From the NCBI GenBank assembly GCA_029203105.1, contig CP119318.1:77001-141000 (forward strand): 64,000 nucleotides of DNA, in the 5' to 3' direction. A model generated the notes under the pieces. It saw only the letters and a list, made by a program, of their open reading frames with translations, ran no database searches and had not been told where the DNA came from. Position numbers and translations under genes: made by a program. This document shows, in pieces, positions 26,077 through 34,602 of the stretch. Origin of the DNA: Candidatus Kaistia colombiensis. Lineage in GTDB: Bacteria > Pseudomonadota > Alphaproteobacteria > Rhizobiales > Kaistiaceae. Each line of letters starts with the position of its first letter. Position 1 is the first letter of the stretch.

Positions 26077-27258
26077 TTAGCGCTCGACGGTCAGAGCAAT
26101 TCCCATTCCACCACCGATGCAGAGCGTCGCCAGCCCCTTCTTGGCGTCGCGGCGTGCCATTTCATGCAGCAGAGTGACGAGGATGCGGGCACCGGAGGCG
26201 CCGATCGGATGGCCGATGGCGATGGCGCCGCCATTGACGTTGACCTTCGAGGTGTCCCAGCCGAGGCCCTGGTTGACGGCGCAGGCCTGGGCCGCGAAGG
26301 CCTCGTTCGCCTCGATCAGATCCAGATCGTCGACCGACCAGCCGGCCTTCTGCAGCGCCTTCTTCGAGGCCGGGATCGGGCCGGTTCCCATCACGGCGGG
26401 ATCGACGCCGGCGGTCGCCCAGGAGGCGATGCGCGCCAGCGGGGTGACGCCGCGCCGGGCCGCCTCCGCCGCCGACATCAGCAGCAGCGCCGCGGCGCCG
26501 TCATTGAGGCCCGAGGCGTTGCCGGCCGTTACCGTGCCGTCTTTGGAGAAGGCCGGCCGCAGCTTGGCCGCCGCCTCCATCGTCGCGCCGGCACGGATAT
26601 ATTCGTCCTGGTCGACGATGATGTCGCCCTTGCGGGTCGAGATGGTGAAGGGCGTGATCTCGTCCTTGAACCTGCCGGCCTTCTGCGCCGCCTCGGCCTT
26701 GTTCTGCGAGGCGGTGGCGAATTCGTCCTGCTGCTGGCGGCTGATCTGGAATTCGCGGGCGACGTTCTCCGCCGTGACGCCCATGTGGTAGCCGTTGAAG
26801 GCATCCCACAGGCCGTCCTTGATCATGGTGTCGACCATGGCAAGGTCGCCCATCTTGGTGCCGGCGCGCAGATGCGCCGCATGCGGCGCGAGCGACATCG
26901 ATTCCTGACCGCCGGCCACGATGATCGAGGCGTCGCCGGTGGCGATCTGCTGCATGCCGAGCGCGACCGAGCGCAGGCCCGAGCCGCAGACCTGGTTGAG
27001 GCTCCAGGCCGTGGTTTCCTTCGGCAGGCCCGCCAGCATCGACGCTTGGCGGGCGGGGTTCTGGCCCTGGGCCGCGGTCAGCACCTGGCCGAAGATCAGT
27101 TCGCTGACCGCTTCCGGCTCGGTCTTGCCCTGCTCCAGCGCGGCCTTGACCACGGCGGCGCCGAGCTCGTGCGCCGGAATGTTGGCGAAGGCGCCATTGA
27201 AGGACCCGACGGCGGTGCGCGTGGCGGCGGCGATGACGATATCGGTTTCTGTAGCCAT
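26077..27258 (-). CDS. phbA: Acetyl-CoA C-acetyltransferase (beta-ketothiolase)
   Basis: Condenses two acetyl-CoA to acetoacetyl-CoA. The 393-residue thiolase has the nucleophile Cys in N-Q-V-C-G-S-G-L, H-P-I-G-A-S-G-A-R in the C-terminal half and the second Cys in C-I-G-G-G-M-G-I-A. The start MATETDIVI is at the usual place; the frame stays open upstream but that region is the regulatory gap shared with phaR. First gene of the phbA-phbB operon. No polymerase gene (phaC) is in the window. Confidence 0.96.
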   Translation of the reverse strand: MATETDIVIAAATRTAVGSFNGAFANIPAHELGAAVVKAALEQGKTEPEAVSELIFGQVLTAAQGQNPARQASMLAGLPKETTAWSLNQVCGSGLRSVALGMQQIATGDASIIVAGGQESMSLAPHAAHLRAGTKMGDLAMVDTMIKDGLWDAFNGYHMGVTAENVAREFQISRQQQDEFATASQNKAEAAQKAGRFKDEITPFTISTRKGDIIVDQDEYIRAGATMEAAAKLRPAFSKDGTVTAGNASGLNDGAAALLLMSAAEAARRGVTPLARIASWATAGVDPAVMGTGPIPASKKALQKAGWSVDDLDLIEANEAFAAQACAVNQGLGWDTSKVNVNGGAIAIGHPIGASGARILVTLLHEMARRDAKKGLATLCIGGGMGIALTVER

Positions 27259-27355
27259 GATGCTTTTCCTTCGATCGGGGTGCGGCGACTGCCGGTTGAA
27301 ACAATCAGAGCCCCGCTGGCGAAGGCTGTCAATCGAGCCTGACGCGGCGACATTG

Positions 27356-27366
27356 CTGCAATGCAG
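27356..27366. promoter_or_regulatory. PhaR-type operator in the phbA-phaR gap
   Basis: CTGC-AAT-GCAG, exactly the CTGC-N3-GCAG pattern described for PhaR binding in Rhodobacter and Paracoccus. It is centred between the divergent phbA and phaR genes, 97 bases before the phbA start. Further TGC-rich copies (GCGCAGC, ATGCAGCGCA) follow within 30 bases. Confidence 0.6.
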
Positions 27367-27524
27367 CGATTGCGCAGCATGGGCCTGACAATGCAGCGCA
27401 CAAATCAATTTGGTGGATTCTCGGAAAGCTCCTATCGTGGAGCTTCTGGGGAGGCAGGTTGCGAGAAAAGCGCGCCGTGGCGCGCTGGCCGGCCAATCAG
27501 GCAAGAGGGACGAGGGGAGCTGAC

Positions 27525-28130
27525 ATGACCAAGGAAAAAGAACCGACCACGATCAAGAAATATGCGAACCGCCGACTCTACAACACCGGCACCTCGACCT
27601 ATGTGACGCTCGAGGACCTCGCGAACATGGTCAAGGCGGGCGAGGATTTCGTGGTTTTCGACGCCAAGTCGGGCGAGGACATCACGCGTTCCGTGCTGAC
27701 CCAGATCATCTTCGAGCAGGAGAACAAGGGGCAGAACCTGCTGCCGATCACCTTCCTGCGCCAGCTGATCCGCTTCTATGGCGATTCGATGCAGAACCTG
27801 GTGCCGACCTATCTCGACTTCACCATCGACAGCCTCACCCGTGACCAGGACAAGCTGCGCGGCCAGATGGCCAATGCCTTCGGTCCCGGCGCCTTCACGG
27901 CGATCGAGGATACGGTCCGGCGCAACACCGAGATGTTCGAGCAGGCGATGCGCATGTTCCTGCCGTTCAGCGGCGGACGCCCCGAGCCGACGGCAGCCAG
28001 CCCGAACGGCAAGGCCGAGACGCGGGCCGATGCCAAGCCAGCCGAGCGCGTCGACGGCGAGTTCGACATGCTGAAGCGCCAGCTCGACGAGATGCAGAAG
28101 AAGATCGAGAAGCTGGCCGAGAAGGGCTAG
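27525..28130 (+). CDS. phaR: Polyhydroxyalkanoate synthesis repressor PhaR
   Basis: A 201-residue regulator. The N-terminal PHB/PHA accumulation DNA-binding domain starts T-I-K-K-Y-A-N-R-R-L-Y-N-T, and the middle PHB_acc region (L-P-I-T-F-L-R-Q-L-I-R-F-Y-G) follows. The tail is helical and charged (L-D-E-M-Q-K-K-I-E-K). PhaR binds nascent PHB granules and, when free, represses phasin and its own gene. The start follows a GAGGGGA site; an upstream ATG at 27459 is less likely. Divergent from phbAB with a PhaR-type site between them. Confidence 0.95.
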   Translation: MTKEKEPTTIKKYANRRLYNTGTSTYVTLEDLANMVKAGEDFVVFDAKSGEDITRSVLTQIIFEQENKGQNLLPITFLRQLIRFYGDSMQNLVPTYLDFTIDSLTRDQDKLRGQMANAFGPGAFTAIEDTVRRNTEMFEQAMRMFLPFSGGRPEPTAASPNGKAETRADAKPAERVDGEFDMLKRQLDEMQKKIEKLAEKG

Positions 28131-28325
28131 CCGCGCCGCATTCCCCCGCGCCATACGACAATTGCCTGTGCCCGGCCGTCTCGCGGCCGGCGCGCCGGGC
28201 CTTGCCGCAAGATGGCGACGGGCGATTCGTTGCAGAGCGCCCCTGCAATTCCTAGATGGATGCGGGCCCTGGCCGGATCGCGAATGTTTCGCCGTCCTTC
28301 CCCGGGGCCGACGAGGCGGCTCGCG

Positions 28326-28709
28326 ATGGCAAAGATTCGATTTGGCGACATTCTGGGACCGGACCGGCAGGACGCGGAGGACGACGCGACCCGCGCCGAG
28401 ACCGTGCGCCGCGGCTTCTGGAAGACGTTCCGCGCCGCCGCGCGCCACATTCCGTTCTCCGAGGACGTGGCGGCTGCCTATTTCTGCGCCTTCGACAGCG
28501 CCACGCCGATTCGGGTGCGGGCGACGCTGCTCGGCGCGCTCGCCTATTTCGTCCTCCCCATCGACGCCGTCCCCGACTTTCTAGTCGGCATCGGCTTTGC
28601 CGACGACGCGACCGTGCTGATGACGGCCCTGACGCTGCTGCGCGGGCACATCAGGCCGGTGCATTATGAAGCGGCGAAGCAGGTTCTAGCCGGCGAAAAG
28701 CCAGCCTGA
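28326..28709 (+). CDS. YkvA family protein (DUF1232)
   Basis: A 127-residue protein with the DUF1232 core Y-F-V-L-P-I-D-A-V-P-D-F-L-V-G-I-G-F-A-D-D in the centre, which forms two short hydrophobic helices. The function of the family is unknown; it is thought to be membrane-associated. The start MAKIRFGDILG is preferred because a GAGG site lies about eight bases before it. In-frame ATGs at 28212 and 28260 would add an Arg/Pro-rich leader. Stands alone downstream of phaR. Confidence 0.82.
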   Translation: MAKIRFGDILGPDRQDAEDDATRAETVRRGFWKTFRAAARHIPFSEDVAAAYFCAFDSATPIRVRATLLGALAYFVLPIDAVPDFLVGIGFADDATVLMTALTLLRGHIRPVHYEAAKQVLAGEKPA

Positions 28710-28924
28710 CGCAACGATACCTGAGCCGCCCGCTCCAATTTGGCGGACGAGGCCACACTCTCGCCCCATTGGCCCGACCTTCTCTCCACTCGACTGTCTG
28801 GCTGGCCTACGTGACGGGCGGCGTGGTTCATGGATTGTTAACGGAACCCGCGCAGTTTGAGGTAATTGCTCGGGTGACGGGTCCACCCGCCCGATCGTTT
28901 TCTGGCAAATTTGGTGGGAAAAAT

Positions 28925-29440
28925 ATGAACGGAAAAAGGATCGCAACGGCAGCGCTCCTCATCGGTGCTTTGTTCGGTTTCGCTGAGACTGCGGCGGCGC
29001 AGACCCCGAAACGGATCGGCACCTTCAAGGACTGGAGCTCCTACGCCTATTCCGACTCGCGTGGGAAAGTCTGCTACGCGGCCTCCCAGCCGAAGACACA
29101 GGCGCCGCAGGGCCTGAACCGCGACCCCGCCTATTTCATGGTCACCGCGCGTCCGTCCGAGAATGTCCGCAGCGAGGTTTCCGTGATCATCGGATACCCG
29201 TTCAAGGAAGGCTCGAAGCTGACGGTCGACATTGACGGCCAGAAGTTCTCGATGTTCACCAAGGACGACGGCGCCTGGATCGAGAACGCGGCGCAGGAAA
29301 CGGCGCTGATCGCGGCGTTGAAGAAGGGCCATTCGATGTCCGTCAGCGGCACGTCGCGCCGTGGCACCCAGACGAGCGACAGCTATTCGCTCGCCGGCGT
29401 CTCGGCCTCGCTCGACGCCCTGGCCAAGAACTGCCCGTAG
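28925..29440 (+). CDS. Invasion associated locus B family protein
   Basis: A 171-residue exported protein. Signal peptide residues 1-25 (ending AAA-Q). The mature part begins with R-I-G-T-F-K-D-W and has the IalB family pattern Y-S-D-S-R-G-K-V-C-Y-A and a C-terminal N-C, with two Cys that may pair. IalB proteins are periplasmic or outer-membrane-associated and first described in Bartonella; most Hyphomicrobiales carry several copies with no virulence meaning. The upstream gap is AT-richer than its surroundings and contains a TTAAC half-site. Confidence 0.9.
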   Translation: MNGKRIATAALLIGALFGFAETAAAQTPKRIGTFKDWSSYAYSDSRGKVCYAASQPKTQAPQGLNRDPAYFMVTARPSENVRSEVSVIIGYPFKEGSKLTVDIDGQKFSMFTKDDGAWIENAAQETALIAALKKGHSMSVSGTSRRGTQTSDSYSLAGVSASLDALAKNCP

Positions 29441-29466
29441 GGCGGACTTAGCGTTTGTGAATTCGG

Positions 29467-29490
29467 ATGGCCGGGCTTGCCCGGCCATTT
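29467..29490 (+). terminator. Terminator after the IalB gene
   Basis: Ten-base perfect stem ATGGCCGGGC / GCCCGGCCAT with a two-base loop, followed by TTGCTTTT. It lies 27 bases after the stop. Confidence 0.7.
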
Positions 29491-29735
29491 GCTTTTCCGG
29501 CCAGAACGGTGCGGTGGCACGGGCGGGTCGGGCTCCCGATCCCCTCCTTGATTGACTCCCCTCCCCGTTCCGCGTTAAAAGCCGCCCAAATTCTCGCGAA
29601 GAGGTATCCTCTGAGCCGCCGACCGGGACGAGATCCCGGAGGTCAACGTCCGCCAGCGCGTCGCGCCCGCGGGCGCTGAACGTCTTTGGAAATTCGGCGG
29701 ATCGGAAGCGGTCCCTTCGAGGAAGAGCGGAACTG

Positions 29736-31280
29736 ATGTTCGACAATCTTTCAGAACGCCTTTCAGGCATTTTCGACAAGCTCACCCGCCGCGGTGCGCT
29801 GTCGGAGAACGACGTCAACGAAGCGATGCGCGAGGTTCGCCGCGCGCTGATCGAGGCCGACGTTGCGCTCGATGTCGTCCGTTCCTTCACCGACAAGGTG
29901 CGCTCGCGCGCCATCGGCGCCGATGTCATCCGTTCGGTGACGCCCGGCCAGATGGTCGTCAAGATCGTCCACGACCAGCTGGTCGAGATGCTGGGCGCCG
30001 AAGCCGAGCCGATCGATCTCCAGGCCGCCGCTCCCGTCGCCATCATGATGGTCGGCCTGCAGGGCTCGGGCAAGACGACCACCTCGGCCAAGATCGCCCG
30101 CCGCCTGACGCTGCAGCAGAAGCGCAAGGTGCTGATGGCGTCGCTCGACGTTCGCCGCCCGGCCGCGCAAGAGCAGCTGCGCATCCTCGGCGAGCAGAAC
30201 GGCATCGACACGCTGCCGATCGTCGCCGGCCAGTCGCCGACCGACATCGCGACCCGCACGCTGCAGGCCGCCCGCCTCGGCGGCTATGACGTCGTCATCC
30301 TCGACACCGCCGGCCGCACGCATATCGACGAGCCGCTGATGGTCGAGATGGCCGACATCAAGGCCATCGCCAAGCCGCACGAGATCCTGCTCGTCGCCGA
30401 CAGCCTGACCGGCCAGGACGCCGTGAACCTCGCCCGCTCGTTCGACGAGCGCGTCGGCATCACCGGCATCGTGCTGACCCGCGCCGATGGCGACGGCCGT
30501 GGCGGCGCCGCGCTCTCGATGCGCGCCGTCACCGGCAAGCCGATCAAGCTGATCGGCACCGGCGAAAAGGCCGAGGACCTGGAAGACTTCCATCCCGGCC
30601 GTATCGCCAACCGCATCCTCGGCATGGGCGACATCGTCTCGCTCGTCGAGAAGGCGGCGCAGAACATCGACATGGAAGAGGCCGCCAAGGCGGCCGAGAA
30701 GATGCGCAAGGGCATCTTCGATCTCGACGACCTCGCCAATCAGCTCCGCCAGATGGAGAAGATCGGCGGCATGTCCGGCATGCTCGGCATGCTGCCCGGC
30801 GTCGGCAAGATCAAGAAGCAGATCGAGGGCGCCAATCTCGACGACAGCATGATCAAGCGCCAGGTCGCGATCATCTCGTCGATGACCAAGGCGGAGCGCC
30901 GCAATCCCGACATCCTCAAGGCCAGCCGCAAGAAGCGCATCGCCGCCGGTTCCGGCTCCAAGGTCGAGGACGTCAACCGCCTGCTCAAGATGCACCGCCA
31001 GATGGCCGATATGATGAAGGCCATGGGCAAGCAGAAGGGCGGCGGCATGCTCGGCAAGATGATGGGCGCGCTCGGCGGCGGCATGGGTGGAGGCATGGGC
31101 GGCATGCCTCCCGGTGGCATGCCCAACATCGATCCGGCTCAGTTGGAGAAGCTTGCCAAGCAGATGGGGGGCGGCGCCGGCCTGCCGCCCGGCCTCGGCA
31201 AGGGAATGCCCGGCCTGCCGGGCCTCGGCGGCAAGCTGCCGGGTCTGGGCGGCATCCCGGGCCTCGGCAAGAAGAAATAA
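29736..31280 (+). CDS. ffh: Signal recognition particle protein Ffh
   Basis: GTPase that binds signal sequences of nascent membrane proteins with 4.5S RNA and docks with FtsY. The 514-residue protein has an N domain, G motifs G-L-Q-G-S-G-K-T-T-T (residues about 105-114), D-V-R-R-P-A-A, D-T-A-G-R and T-R-A-D-G-D, and a Met-rich M domain (S-G-M-L-G-M-L-P-G). The last 75 residues are a Gly/Met/Pro-rich tail, longer than in most bacteria but common in this order. Head of the ffh-rpsP-rimM-trmD group. Confidence 0.98.
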   Translation: MFDNLSERLSGIFDKLTRRGALSENDVNEAMREVRRALIEADVALDVVRSFTDKVRSRAIGADVIRSVTPGQMVVKIVHDQLVEMLGAEAEPIDLQAAAPVAIMMVGLQGSGKTTTSAKIARRLTLQQKRKVLMASLDVRRPAAQEQLRILGEQNGIDTLPIVAGQSPTDIATRTLQAARLGGYDVVILDTAGRTHIDEPLMVEMADIKAIAKPHEILLVADSLTGQDAVNLARSFDERVGITGIVLTRADGDGRGGAALSMRAVTGKPIKLIGTGEKAEDLEDFHPGRIANRILGMGDIVSLVEKAAQNIDMEEAAKAAEKMRKGIFDLDDLANQLRQMEKIGGMSGMLGMLPGVGKIKKQIEGANLDDSMIKRQVAIISSMTKAERRNPDILKASRKKRIAAGSGSKVEDVNRLLKMHRQMADMMKAMGKQKGGGMLGKMMGALGGGMGGGMGGMPPGGMPNIDPAQLEKLAKQMGGGAGLPPGLGKGMPGLPGLGGKLPGLGGIPGLGKKK

Positions 31281-31343
31281 CCAGAAATACGGACCTGACG
31301 GTCCTAATCCCTCAGAAGATCTCGTTTTAGAAGGAAGAGAAGC

Positions 31344-31706
31344 ATGTCCCTCAAGATCCGTCTTTCCCGCGGTGGTGCCAAGAAGCGTCCGTTCTACCGC
31401 ATCGTCGTCACCGATGCCCGTTCGCCGCGCGACGGCCGCTTCATCGAGCGTATCGGCTCGTTCGACCCGATGCTCGCCAAGGACGCCGCCAACCGCGTCG
31501 TGCTCGACCTCGACCGCGCCAAGCATTGGCTGTCGGTCGGCGCGCAGGCGACCGATCGCGTTGCCCGCTTCCTGAGCGACGCCGGCCTGGTCAAGCGCGA
31601 CCCGCGCAACAACCCGGAAAAGGCTCTGCCGGGCAAGAAGGCCCAGGAGCGCGCTGCCGAGAAGGCCAAGAAGGCCGAAGCCGCCGCCGAAGCCGCTGCC
31701 GAGTAA
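31344..31706 (+). CDS. rpsP: 30S ribosomal protein S16
   Basis: A 120-residue S16 with the invariant start S-L-K-I-R-L-S-R-G-G-A-K-K-R-P-F-Y and an Ala/Glu/Lys-rich C-terminal extension typical of Alphaproteobacteria. A GGAAG site precedes the start. It needs no second start: 63 bases separate it from ffh. A hairpin follows the stop, so part of the transcript may end here. Confidence 0.99.
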   Translation: MSLKIRLSRGGAKKRPFYRIVVTDARSPRDGRFIERIGSFDPMLAKDAANRVVLDLDRAKHWLSVGAQATDRVARFLSDAGLVKRDPRNNPEKALPGKKAQERAAEKAKKAEAAAEAAAE

Positions 31707-31730
31707 TTCAGGGATTTATCCCCCGTCCTT

Positions 31731-31754
31731 CCCTCTCCCGCACGCGGGAGAGGG
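31731..31754 (+). repeat. Palindromic repeat after rpsP, possible attenuating hairpin
   Basis: CCCTCTCCCG and CGGGAGAGGG around CACG; followed by TTCTTCC. The same arms flank TTCA at 55869-55892, so this is a repeat unit in a transcribed gap. It could lower read-through from rpsP into rimM. Confidence 0.7.
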
Positions 31755-31887
31755 TTCTTCCGGACGCGCCCGCCCCGTCTCGTGACGGCTTGCCGGACGT
31801 CCCCGCCCACGCCCCGAGGGATTGGGCCTGCCTGCCATCCGCACAGGCACCGATCCGGCCATGACCGCTGACAGAGAGACCTCGCCG

Positions 31888-32439
31888 ATGCCCGCTCCGG
31901 ACCCAGAACAGGTTCTCCTCGGCCAATTCGGTGCCGCCCACGGCATTCGCGGCGAGATCAAGATCAATTCCTACACCGAAGAGCCGCTCGGCATCGCCGA
32001 CTACGGCCCGTTCACGCTCGATGACGGCCGCGTCGTCGAAATCGATTCCGTCCGCATGCAGGGCGACAGCGTTGTCGCGCGCATCAAGGGCATTGCCGAT
32101 CGCAACGGCGCCGAGACGCTGCGCAATCGCAAATTGTTCGTCGATCGCTCCGCCTTGCCGGAGCTTGAGGAAGATGACGATTTCTACCACGCCGACCTGA
32201 TCGACCTGGCGCTCGAACTCGCCGACGGCAGCGCCTATGGCAAGATCGTCTCGGTGCAGAATTTCGGCGCCGGCGACCTGATCGAGATCGAGCCGGCGGC
32301 GGGCGGCAAGACGTTCTACCTGCCGTTTACCCGCGCCATCGTGCCGACGGTCGACATCAAGGGCGGCCGCGCCATCGTCGTGCCGCCGCCCGAGACCGAG
32401 GCGCGCCCCGAAGATGGCGAGCCCGAGGAAGAGGCGTGA
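31888..32439 (+). CDS. rimM: Ribosome maturation factor RimM
   Basis: Helps assemble the 30S head and binds S19. The 183-residue protein has the N-terminal beta-barrel (G-Q-F-G-A-A-H-G-I-R-G-E-I-K) and the PRC-barrel half (F-Y-H-A-D-L-I-D-L, then P-F-T-R-A-I-V-P). The start MPAPDPEQVLL has a GAGAGA site upstream; ATGs at 31861 and 31822 are possible but poorly placed. The stop overlaps the trmD start. Confidence 0.95.
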   Translation: MPAPDPEQVLLGQFGAAHGIRGEIKINSYTEEPLGIADYGPFTLDDGRVVEIDSVRMQGDSVVARIKGIADRNGAETLRNRKLFVDRSALPELEEDDDFYHADLIDLALELADGSAYGKIVSVQNFGAGDLIEIEPAAGGKTFYLPFTRAIVPTVDIKGGRAIVVPPPETEARPEDGEPEEEA

Positions 32440-33182
32440 GCGACATCTTCGACGCATCGACCGAAGGTGCCGAAGCCAACGTGCCGGTGGGCGTAAATCC
32501 CTGGCGCGCTACCATTTTGACCCTCTATCCCGAGATGTTCCCCGGCCCGCTCGGACAGTCCCTGTCCGGCAAGGCGATGGCCGAGGGCAAGTGGTCGCTC
32601 GACGCGGTCAATATTCGCGATTCGGCGACGACCAAGCACCGCAATGTCGACGATACGCCTGCCGGCGGCGGCCCCGGCATGGTGATGCGCGCCGATATTG
32701 TTGCGCGAGCACTGGATTCCGCAGCCCCTACCGACGATCCGCGCCCTCGCCTGCTGATGAGCCCGCGTGGAAAACCGCTCGACCAGGCGCGCGTCCGTGC
32801 CCTTTCGGCCGGTCCCGGCGCGCTGATCCTGTGCGGTCGCTTCGAGGGCGTCGACGAACGCGTGATCGAGGCCCGCAACCTCGAGGAAGTGTCGATCGGC
32901 GATTATGTGCTGTCGGGCGGCGAGCTTGGCGCCATGGTGCTGCTCGATGCGATCGTCCGCCTGCTGCCGGGCGTGATGGGCGGTGCCGAGTCCGGCACCG
33001 AGGAGAGCTTCGAGGGCGGCCTGCTCGAATACCCGCACTACACCCGCCCGCGCGAATGGGAAGGCCGTTCCATTCCCGACGTGCTGCTCTCCGGCGACCA
33101 CGCCGCGATCGCCAAATGGCGCCGCCAGCAGGCCGAGCGCATCACCCGCGAACGCCGGCCGGACCTGCTCGACAAGGACTGA
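32436..33182 (+). CDS. trmD: tRNA (guanine37-N1)-methyltransferase
   Basis: Methylates G37 next to the anticodon using SAM, preventing frameshifts. The 248-residue SPOUT-fold enzyme shows L-T-L-Y-P-E-M-F at the start, A-G-G-G-P-G-M-V, the knot region L-C-G-R-F-E-G-V-D-E-R and S-I-G-D-Y-V-L-S-G-G-E. GTG start in a four-base overlap with rimM. A convergent TetR gene follows instead of the usual rplS. Confidence 0.98.
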   Translation: MSDIFDASTEGAEANVPVGVNPWRATILTLYPEMFPGPLGQSLSGKAMAEGKWSLDAVNIRDSATTKHRNVDDTPAGGGPGMVMRADIVARALDSAAPTDDPRPRLLMSPRGKPLDQARVRALSAGPGALILCGRFEGVDERVIEARNLEEVSIGDYVLSGGELGAMVLLDAIVRLLPGVMGGAESGTEESFEGGLLEYPHYTRPREWEGRSIPDVLLSGDHAAIAKWRRQQAERITRERRPDLLDKD

Positions 33183-33205
33183 GGCGCTCGCGCGCCAGTC
33201 CCGGG

Positions 33206-33898
33206 CTAGGTCGCCCGGTCCGGCGCCGCCGCCGCCGCGAACACGCGCGCAAATCCGTCGACCAGCTCCGCGTCGGAATAGAGCAGCGGGTCGTCCATCG
33301 CCTCGACCATGCCCTTCATCGTCAGCAGGCCGATCGCGGCGAGATAGGCGAGGAACGCCATCAGCCGTGGCTCCACCGCGGCGCGCGAAGGTCCGTCCTT
33401 CCGCTCCGCCTGCAGCAGCGCTGCCGCCCGCGACAGCATCCGTTCGTTCAAGGGGCGGACGCGATCGAACTGGTCGCCTTCCCATTGCACGGCGCCGGTT
33501 CCCGCCACCTGGGCGAACAGGAAGGCGAGCCGGAAATCATCGAGGCGCGGCGCGAAGGCGCCGACCGTCCGCTCGATGATCGCACGCAGCGCCTCGCCGC
33601 CATCGGCCGCCTGGCCGACGCCGGCCTCGACCGCCTGCGCCTGCTCCTCGATGACCCCGAAGACCAGCTCGAAGACGAGCGCGTCCTTGGAGCGGAAATA
33701 GTAATAGAGGCCCGTCTTCGACATCCCGACCTCGCTCGCCACGGCGTCGAGCGTCAGGGCGGCGATGCCGCCGCGGATCAGAATCCGCCGGGCCGCGTCC
33801 AGAATCTCCTCGCGCGACTGGTCGCGCCTGCGTTCACGCCGCGCCGCCCTGGCGACGGATTTCGCCTTTGCCTGCCCTTCCGGGCTGTCATTCATCAC
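33206..33898 (-). CDS. TetR/AcrR family transcriptional regulator
   Basis: A 230-residue regulator with a basic leader and a TetR helix-turn-helix at about residues 30-75 (I-L-D-A-A-R-R-I-L, then M-S-K-T-G-L-Y-Y-Y-F-R-S-K). The C-terminal ligand domain is Ala-rich and unassigned. It is divergent from the MAPEG gene across 147 bases that hold a perfect inverted repeat. It lies inside the otherwise conserved trmD-rplS interval. Probably represses itself and the MAPEG gene; the inducer is unknown. Confidence 0.92.
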   Translation of the reverse strand: MMNDSPEGQAKAKSVARAARRERRRDQSREEILDAARRILIRGGIAALTLDAVASEVGMSKTGLYYYFRSKDALVFELVFGVIEEQAQAVEAGVGQAADGGEALRAIIERTVGAFAPRLDDFRLAFLFAQVAGTGAVQWEGDQFDRVRPLNERMLSRAAALLQAERKDGPSRAAVEPRLMAFLAYLAAIGLLTMKGMVEAMDDPLLYSDAELVDGFARVFAAAAAPDRAT

Positions 33899-33933
33899 CG
33901 ATGCATCTCCGCGTCCCGACGCAATTCTAAACC

Positions 33934-33955
33934 CATGGACCGCAAATAGTCCATG
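33934..33955. promoter_or_regulatory. Candidate TetR operator
   Basis: Perfect inverted repeat CATGGAC, eight-base spacer, GTCCATG, between the divergent tetR and MAPEG genes. It ends two bases before a TTGACT -35-like hexamer facing the MAPEG gene and is 35 bases from the tetR start, so it could control both. Confidence 0.6.
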
Positions 33956-33957
33956 AT

Positions 33958-33985
33958 TTGACTTTTTCGAATATGGGTCTAAATT
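33958..33985 (+). promoter_or_regulatory. Candidate promoter of the MAPEG gene
   Basis: TTGACT, 16 bases, TAAATT, about 60 bases before the start codon. The local sequence is much richer in A and T than its surroundings. Confidence 0.45.
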
Positions 33986-34045
33986 TCGAAATGCAGTCCT
34001 TTAGATTGCCCGGCGCATCCGATCGCCATCTCATGAGGGACCGAA

Positions 34046-34510
34046 ATGGACCGATTGAGTTTCGACAACCCGCTCTTCGCGACCTATGCGATCGCGGCCT
34101 CGCTCCTGATCCTCAAGGCAGCGGCCATGTCCTGGCTGGTCGTGTTCCGCATGATCGGAGAAAAGGGCGGCTTCCGTTCGCCGGAGGATCTGAAGAAGAC
34201 CCTCACCAACCCCACCCCCAATCCGCATCAGCTCGATCCCAACCCGCGTGTCGAGCGCCTGCGCCGGATCCAGCTCAACGATCTGGAGAGCTTCCCGTAT
34301 TTCCTCGTCGCCGGCTTTCTCTGGATCCAGACGCAGCCGTCACTGAGGCTCGCCCGCTGGCTGTTCTACGGCTACGTCGTCACCCGGGCCTGCCATTTCG
34401 CGGCCTATCTGACCGCACAGACGCACGACATGCGCGCGCTGCTGTGGACGCCGGGATCGCTGATCCTGATCTACATGGCGGCCAGCACACTTCTGACCGC
34501 GCTTTTCTAG
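34046..34510 (+). CDS. MAPEG family membrane protein
   Basis: A 154-residue integral membrane protein with about four hydrophobic segments (residues near 10-33, 80-98, 103-122 and 132-152). The MAPEG pattern R-L-R-R-I-Q-L-N-D-L-E-S-F-P-Y-F-L follows a Pro/Asn-rich loop at about 54-66. Eukaryotic relatives (microsomal glutathione transferase, prostaglandin E synthase) use glutathione at the membrane; bacterial members are mostly uncharacterised. Divergent TetR regulation suggests an inducible detoxification role (inference). Confidence 0.88.
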   Translation: MDRLSFDNPLFATYAIAASLLILKAAAMSWLVVFRMIGEKGGFRSPEDLKKTLTNPTPNPHQLDPNPRVERLRRIQLNDLESFPYFLVAGFLWIQTQPSLRLARWLFYGYVVTRACHFAAYLTAQTHDMRALLWTPGSLILIYMAASTLLTALF

Positions 34511-34536
34511 GGCCCTGAACCGGGAAGGAGACGGAA

Positions 34537-34602
34537 ATGACTCGGCTCATCGCCTTGGCGGAGCGGCATGGGCTGGCCATCCTCGGCCCGATGCCGGATT
34601 GA
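34537..34602 (+). other. 21-residue open frame after MAPEG, possible gene remnant
   Basis: A very good ribosome site (GGGAAGGAG) precedes an ATG that encodes only M-T-R-L-I-A-L-A-E-R-H-G-L-A-I-L-G-P-M-P-D. The ending H-G-x-x-x-x-G-P-x-P resembles the C-terminus of small cupin proteins, so this may be what is left of a deleted gene, or a short peptide. Not supported by length. Confidence 0.25.

Noticed and set aside
29580..29735. Possible 4.5S (SRP) RNA gene upstream of ffh
   Set aside because: The conserved GGAAGCAGCC tetraloop region is absent here and was not seen elsewhere in the window.
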